Numbered from the stretch's first letter, positions 22,723-33,424 are shown. The stretch is 64,000 nt of DNA from Taudactylus pleione (GCA_031769625.1 JAUIMM010000570.1:1116001-1180000); one strand, 5' to 3'. A program made the numbers and translations. Notes: generated by a model from the letters alone, not told the origin.

Positions 22723-24020
22723 GGTCCCCCGACTGCTGGGAATTCATAAGCCTTCACCAGACTAAAAGCTGGGAAAATGTCATTTGCTGGTTAAACTCCA
22801 AACCTGAACGTCAAACTGTTGGATTCCTTTACACATGTGTTAAAAACTTGTAAGGGAATTTGGCGGCCAATTATGCATGTGCTATTTGTGGGACCAAAAT
22901 CAAAATGTTCTTTGGCATCGATTTTCTACATTCCTGAGACGTTAGGAAACAGTCAAAATTAAACTTCAGGCACGAATGTTCACACTTACACAAACACTTT
23001 AATTACTAATCCGCCTAGACTCATTTATAGCATCTAAATTCCATCAGTTCAAAGGTCAAGCATCATTTGTAGGCATGCAAAGATGGAGTTACCCATAGAC
23101 AAAGAGAAGTACACAAATGTTTGCTAAATATTTTACCTTTCAACTTGCATTAAAACTAAATTCATTACAACAACTATAGGCATCTCAGGCTACGGTGCAA
23201 TTTTATTTTCTATATATTGTAGAGGGACACACATTGCAGTTATCACATTACTGTACCCAACTCATGGACAAACAGGGAATAATACCTCAATGCACATTTG
23301 GAAAACTGGTGCACTGGTTATCTAAGCGGATAATATCAAGCACCTTTTCCAAACCTGTTTGGAAAACATCATCAACTAAACAGACTTTATGGCATTAAAT
23401 CAGTTAGGGGCAATGCCCACAATTTAGTGCGCTCCTATGCCGCACATAAGGGAGACCTTAAATCGTGTATTCTAGTACGTACCCTTATGGGCTGCAAACG
23501 AAAGTGCACAATTTGGGAGCGAATTCGGGTGCCGTGGCCAGCGATCCAACGGCACATCGAAGACGTGGCCCGTCCCCTCATTGAAACTGTTCCATTACCT
23601 GCGCATTGGATTACATAAATGCCCCCCACTAAAGTTGTATTTTCATACTCCAATTCAGTATTGCTGGTTCTGCTTAGGAATGCTGTACAGGGCCCGAAAA
23701 TAAGCGAATGCTAAGAAGTGTCACTAGGACGTAGCCTGCATCTCCCCATTTACCTTTAACAAGCCCGGTTATTAACCTCCCAAATGCTACACTCAAGCGT
23801 CCAGAGCTCCAGTTCCAGCAGCATCGTTAAAAGCCTGGACAGTTATGGTGACGAATCACCACAATTAAACTCCTGTACCTGGTACATAAGGAAAGTGGTT
23901 TATGAAGCATCAACGCTGCAATGGGAGCTTCCATTTGCAGTATAAAAAATAAATGAAACCTCATTACAAAAGATGGAAAACCACAGGAAACGCAGGACAG
24001 GGCCATTTCCTTCACAAGCC
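22723..24020. other. No recognised gene (about 1.3 kb)
   Basis: Unassigned AT-rich sequence. Small open frames show no domain. AGTGCACAATTTGGG near 23503 is part of no repeat I could identify. Confidence 0.5.
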
Positions 24021-24024
24021 AGCA

Positions 24025-24170
24025 GTTAGCATTCCCGCCTCGCAGCACTCGGGTCATGAGTTCTATTGCCGACCAAAGACTATCTGTGTGGAATATGTAT
24101 GTTCTCCTCGTGTTTCCTAACACACTCCAAAGGCATACTGGTAATTTACTGGTAAGATAATTAGCTGACT
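24025..24170 (-). repeat. Dispersed repeat fragment, opposite orientation to 8320
   Basis: CCTCGCAGCACTCGGGTCATGAG, then a GTATGTTCTCC block and CACACTCCAAAGGCATACTGG, correspond in reverse to the repeat at 8320-8615. Confidence 0.6.
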
Positions 24171-24205
24171 AAAATGGACCATAGTGTTTGTGCGGAATTT
24201 AGGCT

Positions 24206-24408
24206 GGGGGATATATTTACTATAGGTCGATTTTAATAGATTTAAAATCGATGTTGTGTTTCTGGGGCTACATCACACATTTACTAACAGTCAACTTTTG
24301 AATTAGTTTAAGTATTAGTAAATGTGTGATTTAGCCCCAGAAACAAAACATCGATGTTGATCGATTTCAAATCGATTAAAATAGACCTTTAATAAATATA
24401 GCTCTGGG
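24206..24408. repeat. Palindromic miniature element
   Basis: TATTTACTATAGGTCGATTT at the left mirrors AAATAGACCTTTAATAAATA at the right, and GTTTCTGGGGCTA mirrors TAGCCCCAGAAAC. Similar in style to 4193-4384. TSD not clear. Confidence 0.65.
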
Positions 24409-24411
24409 TGT

Positions 24412-26345
24412 CTTACTCTGCTCCTTGGCACAAGATGGCGACCTCCTATCCTGGGTGTCGTGCACTTCTCTTGATGACAAAATAATACCCCCTACACTGG
24501 GTGCTGTACTCTTATTCTGAGCGCAGGATACCACCACCATACCCAGGACGTCTCTCCCTTCTCGTGGGCACAAGATACCACCCCGCCCCTGGGTGTCACT
24601 CTCTTCCACTGGGTACAAAACAGCCCATTCTTGGGTACCTCACTCTTCCCCTGGGTGTCTCACTATTCCTTTTAGTACAAGTGCACTAACACCATCCACA
24701 GGTGCCTCAGCCTGCTAATTGGCACAGGATACCATCCCACCCACATGATTTCTCACCCTTCCCCTGGGCACAGGATACTACCCTAAGCCAGTGTGTCTCA
24801 CCCTTCTCCTAGCACCCTACAGGTCACATAATATAGCCCCAAGGCATCTCAACCTTCACCTGTGCACAGAATACTACTCTCTCCACCGTGTCTCACCCTT
24901 CTCCTAGCACAGGATGCCACCATCACCCCATGGTGTCTCACCCTTCTACTAGTTATAGAATACTACCCCCTGGAGTTTAACTCTGCTCCTGGGCACAGAA
25001 TAGTACCCCTGGGTGTTTAACCCTCCTCTTGGTCAAAGTATACAACACCCACCCCAGAGTGTCTAACCAGGTGTTGTATAACAAAATCAACGTCCAGAAT
25101 GTCAACATGGTTAAAACGTTGACATTTAACATGTCAACATACAGCTTGTTGCTGATTTTAGCCTTACCCTAACAGTAAGCAAAAAACTGCATGTCAAGAT
25201 TTTCATCATGTCAACACTTTTGAATGTCAACATATTGCTTGTCAACCTAATGTGTCACCATTCTGCCTGGACCCCGTCTAACCCTCATCTTAGGCACATA
25301 ATATTATCCTCACCCCTGTATGTCTTATCCTTCTCCTGGGCACAGAATACTAGCCCTGGGTGTATAACCCTTTTCCAGGGCACAGAAAACTATCCCCGGG
25401 TTTATCACACTTCTCCTGGCCACAGGATGCCACCCTGACCTTGAGGTCTCTCACCCAACTCCTGGGCACAGACTAATACCCTGGGTGTCACAATCTCATC
25501 CACCCCCTGTGTTTCACCCTCCTCCTGGGCACACCTAGTCATCTCATCCTCCTCCTGGGTACAGGATGCTTCTCTTACCCACTTAGCCTCACCCTCCTCC
25601 TGGCCACAGAGCGTCACCCTCACCCAACTCCTCTGCATAGAGTACCACCCTAACCACCAGGGTGTCTCACCCTTCTCTTTGGCAGAGCATACCAATGCCA
25701 CCCCCAGATGTCCTAGGTACAGGATGCCACTCTCATGCACTGTGAGTCTCATCCTCCTCCTGGGCACAGAATACTACCCTGGGTGTCTGACCCTCACCAC
25801 CCCCCACCCCCACTGGCCAGAGTACCACCTTCATCCTATTCCTGGCCACAGAGTACCACCCTAAACTCCAGGGTATCTCACCCTCCTCCTGGGCACAGAA
25901 TACTACCCTGGGTGTCTGACCCTCCTCCTGGGAACAGGATCCCATTCCCCCCGACCACCCCCAACCCCCGTGTATCTCACCCTCCTCCTGGCCAGAGTAC
26001 CACCTTCATCCTATTCCGGGCCACAGAGTACCACCCTAAACCCCAGGGTATCTCAACCTCCGCCTGGCCACAAAATACAACACCTAGGTATCTCACCCTC
26101 CTCCTTGGTACAGAATGCAACACCCGGGTGTCTCTCCCTCCTCCTGGGCACAGAGAATAACACCCTCACCCCCGGGTGTCTTAACCTACTTCTGGACACA
26201 GAGTACCACCCTCATCCCCGGGTAATTCACCCTCCTCCTTTGCACAAAATACCACCCTCACTCCCCGGGTGTCTCACCCTCCTCCTGGTCACAGAGTACC
26301 ACCCTCAACCCCGGGTGTCTCACCCTTCTCCTGGGCACAGGATAG
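24412..26345. repeat. Minisatellite containing a splice-donor-like unit
   Basis: About forty degenerate units of roughly 40-50 bp, built on GTGTCTCACCCTCCTCCTGG GCACAG (split here at 20) plus ACTACCC or ACCACCCTCA. Read on the minus strand, most units contain CCCAGGAGGAGGGTGAGACA. The last unit (about 26300-26340) overlaps the candidate exon at 26324-26399. Units are more uniform toward that end. An unrelated insert lies at 25068-25275. Open frames through the array are artefacts of repetition. Confidence 0.92.
25068..25275. repeat. Insert in the minisatellite, GTCAACAT-rich
   Basis: Breaks the array. It holds repeated AATGTCAACAT and mirrored ATGTTGACA strings, similar to 2455-2600 and 32450-32580. 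Likely a small non-autonomous element that inserted after the array formed. Confidence 0.55.
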
Positions 26346-26399
26346 GATCCCCTCCTCCTTCGGGTTGGTGAGCTGGGTGATGATGGACGTGTTGTCCAT
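26324..26399 (-). CDS. Candidate first coding exon, unknown protein
   Basis: The minus-strand ATG (26399-26397) follows an in-frame TAA sixteen codons upstream, which favours this start. It encodes 25 residues starting [17 protein letters not shown] and then meets AAGG|GTGAGA, a good splice donor with the GT at 26323-26322, leaving phase 1. The start context is moderate (T at -3, G at +4). I do not recognise the protein from so few residues. The final codons (SCAQEK) and the donor itself lie in the last unit of the adjoining minisatellite, whose other units carry close copies of the same donor. Downstream exons, if any, would lie to the left; none was identified. This could also be part of a 5' leader exon. 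Confidence 0.4.
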
Positions 26400-26447
26400 G
26401 GACTCGGCCGAGGTCTCCCGTGAGATTTCCGGGGCTCCGCGATGCTG

Positions 26448-26543
26448 TTACCCGGCCGCTAGCTCCCGGCTCGGCTCGCTCAGGCTCCCCCGGGTGTCCA
26501 AGGCCGGGTCGGCTCCCTGGCTCGGCTTTCTCCTCCTCAGCAT
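26448..26543 (-). other. Upstream ORF in the candidate 5' leader
   Basis: ATG at 26543-26541 opens a 31-codon frame (starts MLRRRKPSQGADP) ending at TAA 26450-26448. It is in the same frame as the candidate main ATG 48 bases further on, so the two are separated only by that stop. If the leader is transcribed, this frame could reduce initiation at the main start. Confidence 0.4.
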
Positions 26544-26630
26544 GAAGTCCCTGCGGGGTCCGGTGCGGGGCGGGCGGCTCGATGTCCCGGGGTTATGGAG
26601 TCCGCAGCGAGTCCCGGTTCTCCCTCAGGA

Positions 26631-26640
26631 GGGGGCGGGG
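26631..26640. promoter_or_regulatory. GC box
   Basis: GGGGGCGGGG on the plus strand matches the Sp1/KLF-type GC box and sits upstream of the minus-strand leader. Confidence 0.45.
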
Positions 26641-26704
26641 TGACAGCTGGCCACACCCCCTCTCTCCCCCTGACCGTACTGGCTGCCACAGTGCATCTAC
26701 CGCC

Positions 26705-26712
26705 TGACGTCA
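26705..26712. promoter_or_regulatory. CRE-like palindrome
   Basis: TGACGTCA, the full palindromic site of CREB/ATF factors, within the CpG-rich island and about 300 bp upstream of the minus-strand ATG. The sequence is exact; binding is inferred. Confidence 0.5.
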
Positions 26713-26838
26713 CTAGGACTCGGCAGGTCATGTGACTTCTGTCCTGTTGCACTTGCAACCAGTGCCCGGCTACGTCCAGCAGCAACATTGTAATGTAATG
26801 TATATACTCTAGTGCTGGTGGGTTCAAGGCAGGCTGCT

Positions 26839-26853
26839 ATGGGAGAGACAGAG
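26839..26853 (+). other. Possible divergent start exon
   Basis: ATG with G at -3 and +4 opens MGETE and is followed at once by GAG|GTAAGA, a strong splice donor with GT at 26854-26855. It lies 440 bp from the opposing minus-strand ATG, a spacing typical of bidirectional promoters. The evidence is two short motifs only, so confidence is low. Confidence 0.2.
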
Positions 26854-26904
26854 GTAAGAAGCCGGTGTGCTGTACTGTGGGGACACATACTGCCCAGCCT
26901 GGGC

Positions 26905-27975
26905 ATATGGGCAATAACTTGCTCTGGAGGGGGCATATCAGGAAGAATCTGGGGCACAAAGGTGGTCATGTAGGGAATATCCTGCAGTGGAGAGGGCATG
27001 TCAGGGAGAAGCTGGGGGTATGTGGGGCACACAGGTGGGGAATAACTTGCAGTGGAGGGGGAATGTCAGGAAGGTATGTGGGGCACACAGGTGGGGAATA
27101 TCCTGCAGTGGAGAGGGCATGTCAGGAAGAAACTGGGGGTATGTGGGGAATATCCTGCAGTGGAGAGGGCATGTCTGGAAGAAACTGGGGGTATGTGGGG
27201 CACACAGGTGGGGAATATCCTGCAGTGGAGAGGGCATGTCAGGAAGAAACTGGGGGTATGTGGGGCACACAGGTGGGGAATATCCTGTAGTGGAGAGGGC
27301 ATGTCAGGAAGAAGCTGGGGGTATGTGGGGCACACAGGTGGGGAATATCTTGCAGTGGAGAGGGCATGTCAGGAAGAAGCTGGGGGTATGTGGGGCACAG
27401 GTGGGGAATATCCTGCAGTGGAGAGGGCATGTCAGGAAGAAGCTGGGGGTATGTGGGGCACACAGGTGGGGAATATCCTGTAGTGGAGAGGGCATGTCAG
27501 GAAGAAGCTGGGGGTATGTGGGGCACACAGGTGGGGAATATCCTGTAGTGGAGAGGGCATGTCAGGAAGAAGCTGGGGGTATGTGGGGCACACAGATGGG
27601 GAATAACTTGCAGTGGAGAGGGCATGTCAGGAAGAAGCTGGGGGTATGTGGGGCACACAGGTGGGGAATATCCTGCAGTGGAGAGGGCATGTCAGGGAGA
27701 AGTTGGGGGTATGTGGGGCACACAGGTGGGGAATATCCTGCAGTGGAGAGGGCATGTCACGGAGAAGCTGGGATATGTGGGGCACACAGGTGGGGAATAA
27801 CTTGCAGTGGAGGGGGCATGTCCGGGAGAAGCCGGGGTCTGTGTGGCACACAGGAGGGGAATAACTTGCAGTGGAGGGGGCATGTCCGGGAGAAGCTGGG
27901 ATATGTGGGGCACACAGGTGGGGAATAACTTGCAGTGGAGAGGGCATGTCCGAGGGAAGCTGGGTATGTGTGGAT
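26905..27975. repeat. 65-bp minisatellite
   Basis: About sixteen tandem units containing GGCATGTCAGGAAGAAGCTG, GGGGCACACAGGTGGGGAAT and CTGCAGTGGAGAG. The commonest length is 65 bp; some copies are shorter through loss of GGGGCACACAGGTG-type blocks. Since 65 is not a multiple of three and units have few stops, all frames read long; the 313-codon plus-strand frame is an artefact. Unit sequence is unrelated to the array on the other side of the CpG-rich island. Confidence 0.96.
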
Positions 27976-28039
27976 ATATACATAAAACATGGACAGCCTA
28001 ATAATGAGTGTATATTATTGTTTTCAACAAGCCCCGAAG

Positions 28040-28285
28040 TTCAATCAATTTATTTATTATCAGTAATTTATATAGTGCACACATATTATGCAGCACTTTA
28101 CAGAGAGAATTTGGCCATTCACGGCAGTCCCTGCCCCAGTGTATGTTACAATACATATTCCCTACCGGTAACATGTACACACTAGGGTTAATTTTTGAAA
28201 CAGTTAAGGCTGTGGTTTGGTTTGAAACCCAAGACCTCAGTGCTGTGAGATAGTGATGCTAATCATTATACCATCCGTGCCGCCC
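28040..28285. repeat. Dispersed repeat, SINE/LINE-tail type
   Basis: Shares CAGCACTTTACAGAGAGAAT, GCAGTCCCTGCCCCAGTG and ATTCCCTACC with 8320-8615, in the same orientation, and ends in GCTAATCATTATACCATCCG. Class not assigned. Confidence 0.65.
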
Positions 28286-28298
28286 ACACCGATGTTTA

Positions 28299-28611
28299 AA
28301 GCTGCATACACACACAACGATTGAGTTAATGAACGATTTTAGTAAACGATTTTCTACCTTGAAAAAATGAACTAAAATCGTTTACTAAAGTTGTTCATTT
28401 ACTATGTTCATTTAAATGTAATGAACGATTTTTATGAATTACAAACGATTTTTGCATATTAACTTAATGAAAATCGTTGAGTTGACAAGCCTGACTGAAC
28501 TACAACTACAAACGTGAACGCGCATGAACAATAATCGTTCATCGTTTGACTCAGAAAGTGAACGATTTTTTTAAACGATAATCGTTCAAAAAAATCGTGT
28601 GTGTATGCACC
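28299..28611. mobile_element. AACGATT-rich miniature element, first of a tandem pair
   Basis: AAGCTGCATACACACACAACG at the left and TCGTGTGTGTATGCACC at the right are inverted. TTA lies at 28296-28298 and 28612-28614. The interior is dominated by AATCGTT/AACGATT strings mirrored across the element. Confidence 0.82.
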
Positions 28612-28614
28612 TTA

Positions 28615-28948
28615 AAGCTGCATACACACACAACGATTTTTTTAATGAACGATTTGAGTAAACGATTTTTTCCCTTGAAAAAATTTACTAAAATCGTTTA
28701 CTAAAGTTGTTCATTTACTAAATGTCATGAATGATTTTTATGAACTACAAACGATTTTTGCATATTCCCTTAATGAAAATCGTTGAGTTGACAAGTCTGA
28801 CTGAACGACAAACTACAAACGTGAACGCGCATGAACAATAATCGTTCATCGTTTGACTCAGAAAGTGAACGATTTTTGCCATCAATTATCATTAAACGAT
28901 ATAGTTTAACGATAATCATTAAAACAATCGTTGTGTGTGTATGCAGCT
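28615..28948. mobile_element. AACGATT-rich miniature element, second of a tandem pair
   Basis: Starts directly after the TTA that ends the previous copy, with the same AAGCTGCATACACACAC end, and finishes GTGTGTATGCAGCT before TTA at 28949-28951. Closely similar to its neighbour through most of its length. Confidence 0.82.
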
Positions 28949-28951
28949 TTA

Positions 28952-29454
28952 GTACTGGATAGCGTGTCCAAACTGCAGTTTAGGAGCGCCAAACCAGGAC
29001 GTTTCCCCAATTTCTGCTCGACACCTCAGGAGGCAGCTAACAGAAATCATGCTATTCCATCCTCTGGGTCCCACAACCATACTTCTCTGCCATACTTGAA
29101 CCATACCTGAGTATGCTACCAGTGTCTCGTCACTGCTAGCCTCCACCTCTCATTGGGTCTCAGACTTAAACCTGGTCCCTAGTGCTGTAGTGAGTCCCTC
29201 CTACCATTCTCTCCTCTTTTTGGACCTCACAGACTTTTCATCCTGACTCCGGACTGCCAGAGCCTTTTGTCACCATAGCCCTGCTTCCTTCAACTAGTTT
29301 CAATTATCTACTTATATATTTTTAACTTTATATTAAATACTGTGAAACATTGATATGTATTAGAAACATTGATCAACCATATTGTAGTGCTTTCTAACAT
29401 TAACAATTCAAAATTCTAAGTATTTTTTTTTATCTCATTAAAAGAAAGCCAGAC
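28952..29454. other. No recognised gene
   Basis: Pyrimidine-rich text at 29000-29300 followed by AT-rich sequence. No element ends found. Confidence 0.5.
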
Positions 29455-29457
29455 TAA

Positions 29458-29876
29458 GGGCCCCATTTAACAACAATGCATAACCCCTTTACACTCGCCA
29501 AAGGGGTTATGTCATCCTTTCTGTATTTAACAAACATGGTAATCTAAGATTACTGCTGTTTGTCACTGCATCGTTCTCGCCATCTTTAAATGCGATGCGG
29601 TCCCCACTGCCCGCTTCAATGAATAATTTCAGGCACTGCCGGGCCCTCGACGGGTGAATCAATCAGGAACATGTGCAGACTGACCGTTGCACATGACAGA
29701 GTAGAACGTCGCTGGCAGCAATAGGCTGCCAGCAGGTGAGCGTAGGACCCCGCCAACGAGGAAGATTTTGCCGGAGGGATGAGTAATGATGAATACCAGT
29801 GGCATATTCATTTGTATCACTGCAATACTAAACAAAATATGCCGCTGGTATTAAGGATTGTGTTTAAATGGGGCCC
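29458..29876. mobile_element. Miniature element with GGGCCCCATTTAAC ends, TSD TAA
   Basis: GGGCCCCATTTAACAA is mirrored by TGTTTAAATGGGGCCC; TAA at 29455-29457 and 29877-29879. Non-coding. Confidence 0.83.
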
Positions 29877-29879
29877 TAA

Positions 29880-30439
29880 GTCTTTTTTCCACTCATCTCA
29901 GTAGGATGTAGGTTTTGAATTGAAATAAACATGAAGGAGATTAAACCATAAGATGTTTTCTCCTGTCCTATAGGATTGCTAGGGGAGGAGTTTGTGGAGT
30001 CTTGGCTGATGCTAGGCAGATTTAGAACTTCTCTGTTCTAGTTCACCCTCACTATATCTCTGTTATGGGTGTGAATTTACTGTATTAGTTCAGCTCACTC
30101 AAATGAAGACCACAAGCAACAATAATGTGGAATAATACCAGGGGGATTCCCTTATAATAGGCTTTTTTTTATGAAGCCATGGTGCCGTGCCTGTAGTCAC
30201 AGCATAATAAGAAAAAAAAAAAACAAGGCGGTTTAAACCAGCCAACCCTGAATTTTTACCATTACGATCTATAGCTTCTAATACCCCCTTTGCCAACCCC
30301 CCTACTCACTCTCTCTCTCTCACATCTTCACTCACCTGGCATACCTCCCTTCCCCTCTTAGCTCTGCCCCTCCCTAACTCTCCCCGCTTTCTCCCTTCTC
30401 TGACTCACCAACTCTCTTTCTCCTGTGCTCTCTGGAATT
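29880..30439. other. No recognised gene
   Basis: Includes an A tract at about 30211-30224. Nothing else recognised. Confidence 0.5.
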
Positions 30440-30442
30440 TTA

Positions 30443-30975
30443 AGCTGGGTACACACTGAGACGATGTAGGCACGATATGTCGCTTCTGGCCGAATCAGAG
30501 CGACATATCGGCCGTATCGCTCAGTGTGTATGGCCAGTATGTGCGCTCCCGTGGCTGTTTGCGACATCATCTGGGATATCGCATGCTGCCCCGTTGCAGG
30601 TAATGAAGGACGCCCCAGACTTCACTCGGGGTGGCTTCCTCGACGTTCCGACGTTGGGATTATGATGGGCATCAGTATTTCTACGCCTATCCTAAATCCC
30701 TAGCCGGCATTCCCTATATATCTGCAGATATATGGGTGCATCTGCTGTTGTGTACTGGTGACCTGCCGATCTCCCGTACACATGCTGCAGGGACCCGGAG
30801 GTGAGAGACAGCTCAACTGGGCAGACATATTTAACTGCCCGCCCAGTTGTGACATCAGCCTGACACATCGGACGGACGTTTAGTAAGTGTATATGCACTT
30901 ACCAAATATCAGGTCGGCAGATTGGCCAAAAGGCTGACCCTTCGACCTAGTGTGTGACCTAGTGTGTACCCAGCA
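30443..30975. mobile_element. Miniature element, GGGTACACAC family
   Basis: AGCTGGGTACACACTGAG at the left and CTAGTGTGTACCCAGC at the right are inverted; interior CGATATGTCGC and GCGACATATCGG mirror close to the left end. GTGTGTGACCTAGTGTGTACC near the right end is a short tandem duplication. TSD not preserved. Confidence 0.7.
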
Positions 30976-30976
30976 T

Positions 30977-32223
30977 GACCTCCTCGCCATTACTAAAACT
31001 TTGCACTCCACATCTGACACCACTCCACTCCCCACCCTCCCCCGCTTTCTCACCTGGGGGTCTTTCTCTCTCACATCCCTCATCCTGGTGACTGACAAAG
31101 TGGTGGCACAGGAGTCACAAGGATGTATCAAATGTCGCATGCAGGGACAGAGCTGGCGAGAAACCTCTGTCCCTGCCAATGACCTCTAAGCACTTCACAA
31201 GGTGTTAGTGTGACCGCGCATGTGCCATCGCCGGCTACTACTACTAAACCCGATAATCCGGTGAGTCGCTCTGTGACTCCGGTCAGCTGATCGCCGGACT
31301 CCTTCTCTTGTCATCTGATGTGTGCTGTAAACTGACATGCTGATTTACAGCACCAGTCAGATCCCGGGGTCACAGAGCAGGAGCCCGGCGATCAGCTGAC
31401 CGGAGTCACAGAGGAGATCGCCGGTCCCTGACTGCAGGTAAGTGTTTTTTTTTTTTTTTTTCATTTAAATTTTTTTTTGCTTACTGTAATCATCCTGTGG
31501 TCTATTTAGACACACAAGGCTGATCGCAGGTGCCAGCTCGCAGCTCTTCTCTGCCTTTTTTTTTTTACAATTTAACTTTAGTAAATTTTATCAGATCGCA
31601 TTTCCCATTACAATTATGGGAAATGCGATCTGCTTACTAAAAGAAAATCTGATAATTAGGACTTGTAGGAAAATTGTTTCCCTTTAGAACAGTTAGGTGA
31701 TACTAAAGTAATGTGAAAAGGGTGTGAAAACATCCCTTTTCATAATATTTTAGTAAAAATAATATTGATAAATATGCCCACAAATATCTTACCTCCTCCT
31801 AATCTTCCAATTCATGCTACCTCTTTGCAACCTTCTAACTTCCTCCCTTCTCGTCCGTTATCCTCCAACCTCACTGCCCCTTGTTTTGCCAAAATTGTAG
31901 CTACCCCCAACACCTTCTCCTCTCTCTAGCCTTCCCCCTCCTACACACACACACACGCACACCGTTATCGCCCTTGAACTGTCTGTCCATCCTTTCTGCC
32001 TTCTCTCCAACACCAGAGATGAATTCTGCATAGTCCTCATTCCCCCTTCCACCTGGCCACTTAACCCCATATCCAGTGTTTCCACACTCTCTCTCCTGTT
32101 TGCTCTAATCTTGCCTATTTCTGCAACCGATCCTTGTCCCTCTTTCGGCAAACATGCCCTAGTCTCGGAAAATCTTTAAGAAACTTCCCCTTGACTCTCA
32201 CTACCACCATACCTCTCTTTTTG
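30977..32223. other. Pyrimidine-rich unassigned sequence with an internal palindrome
   Basis: 31257-31432 is palindromic: CTGTGACTCCGGTCAGCTGA and TCAGCTGACCGGAGTCACAG face each other across a loop containing CTGTAAACTGACATG. A second small palindrome, GCATTTCCCATTACAATTAT with mirrored ATGGGAAATGC, lies at about 31598-31632. The rest reads CTCC-rich; it might be a decayed LINE, but I could not support that with motifs. Confidence 0.45.
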
Positions 32224-32231
32224 ACTATGCC

Positions 32232-32422
32232 CAGTAGCGGCTCCAGGCACGGGCAAGCCGGTCCGTCAGCCGGAGCGCTACTGTTTCCGGAGGGCGCAGG
32301 AAACGCCCACCTCCCTCCCAGCGCTATGGGATATATTTAAGCTCAGCTGGGAGGGAGCGGAGGAGGGAAGGGGCGGCAACACAGGATGGCGCTGGGCGCA
32401 GCACAGCCTAGCGCCGGCCCTG
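32232..32422. mobile_element. hAT-type miniature element, perfect 8-bp TSD
   Basis: Ends CAGTAGCGGCTCC and GCGCCGGCCCTG; ACTATGCC is duplicated exactly at 32224-32231 and 32423-32430. Non-coding and GC-rich inside. Confidence 0.85.
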
Positions 32423-32430
32423 ACTATGCC

Positions 32431-33420
32431 TCCAAGTTCATTTGGGATGTAGTCAAAAGGTCAACAGTTAAAATGTCGGCACCAAAAGGTCAACAACCAA
32501 AAAGTTCAACATGGACATAAAGTCAACAGGTTTATACCTAAGACAGTAAAAAAGGTCGACATGGTCAGAATGTCTACATTTTTGTAACTTTTGGACATCC
32601 TTTGCTCCACACTCTCCACTGCACCAGCCATCTTGACTCGGTCCTACCATAGTTCACCTTCTACCTAACCAATCGCTCCTTCGCTGTCTCCTACCTCTCG
32701 CCTAGTGAGACTCTCTACCAAATTTCCTGGCTTTAAACTCGCCCATAAAACAAACCTTTTTATTAAAGTGTACCAACCCTTCTCATACCTCAGTACTTTC
32801 TCCTTTAACTCTCCACCATTTTTCCATCTCCGTTCACCCTCCAATTGTTCACCCCTTCATACATATTGTGCTCCTGTAGCATATACTGCGTAACCTGTGC
32901 TTCACTGTTTCCTTCAGCGTCTCTGACTGTTCACCCGCCTATTGGTACAGGATCACTGAGAGCAGAATCAATTCCCGCCACGACTCACCACTGTATGCTC
33001 TTGCCAGCTTCAGTGAGTTGCCCTTCCTATTTCTCTATTATCTCTCCAACCCAGTATTTTGTGTTATATTAGCATTTGGTACATACTTGCCTATCCTCCC
33101 GATTCGGCCGGGAGCCCCCCGGAAAAGCTGGCAAGCCTCCCGTCGGCCTCTACCCCCCTCCTCCCCCACGGTTACAAGATAATCCCCCTCATCGGGGGGT
33201 GCAATTCACAATGAATCGCATCATTTTGGCCCCACCCCCTGCTTATCAATCTGGTAAACTCTACATTGTGTAGCGGGGACAGGGCCAAAGTGATATAATT
33301 GCCACAAATGTCAGGTAAGCTGTCCGGCCACGCCCACCAATGCCGACCATGCCCCCTACTATGCCACTCTGGCTGCTTCCTCCCGGAAGGGGCAGCCAGA
33401 ATGTCGGCAACCCTGATTTG
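32431..33420. other. No recognised gene; GTCAACA-rich remnant
   Basis: 32450-32580 has repeated AAAGGTCAACA strings like those at 25068-25275. 33075-33410 contains CTCCCGATTCGGCCGGGAG and later CAGAATGTCGGCAACCCTG, which may be a diverged miniature element. No coding evidence. Confidence 0.45.
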
Positions 33421-33424
33421 GTAT

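Larger units (their letters stand above)
26346..26870. promoter_or_regulatory. CpG-rich promoter-like island
   Basis: This stretch is far richer in CpG and G+C than its surroundings. It contains a palindromic CRE, TGACGTCA, at 26705-26712; an E-box in GTCATGTGAC at 26727-26736; and a GC box, GGGGGCGGGG, at 26631-26640. On the minus strand it is followed by an upstream ORF and then a candidate coding start. No TATA box was noticed, as is usual for CpG-island promoters. It is enclosed by two minisatellites. Transcription has not been shown; the case rests on composition and motif spacing. Confidence 0.65.

Noticed and set aside
24025..24170. tRNA gene or tRNA-derived SINE head
   Set aside because: A loose B-box-like GGGTCATGAGTTC is present, but no A box at the right spacing or cloverleaf could be drawn.
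25405..26371. Frames of 120-141 codons across the C/T-rich array
   Set aside because: Produced by the minisatellite; composition follows the repeat unit. Only the end of the last unit was kept, as part of a candidate exon.
26865..27990. Many frames of up to 313 codons on both strands
   Set aside because: All lie in the 65-bp tandem array and repeat the same peptide in three registers.
30950..33060. Decayed LINE coding region
   Set aside because: The CTCC-rich text is suggestive, but no reverse transcriptase or endonuclease motif could be read.
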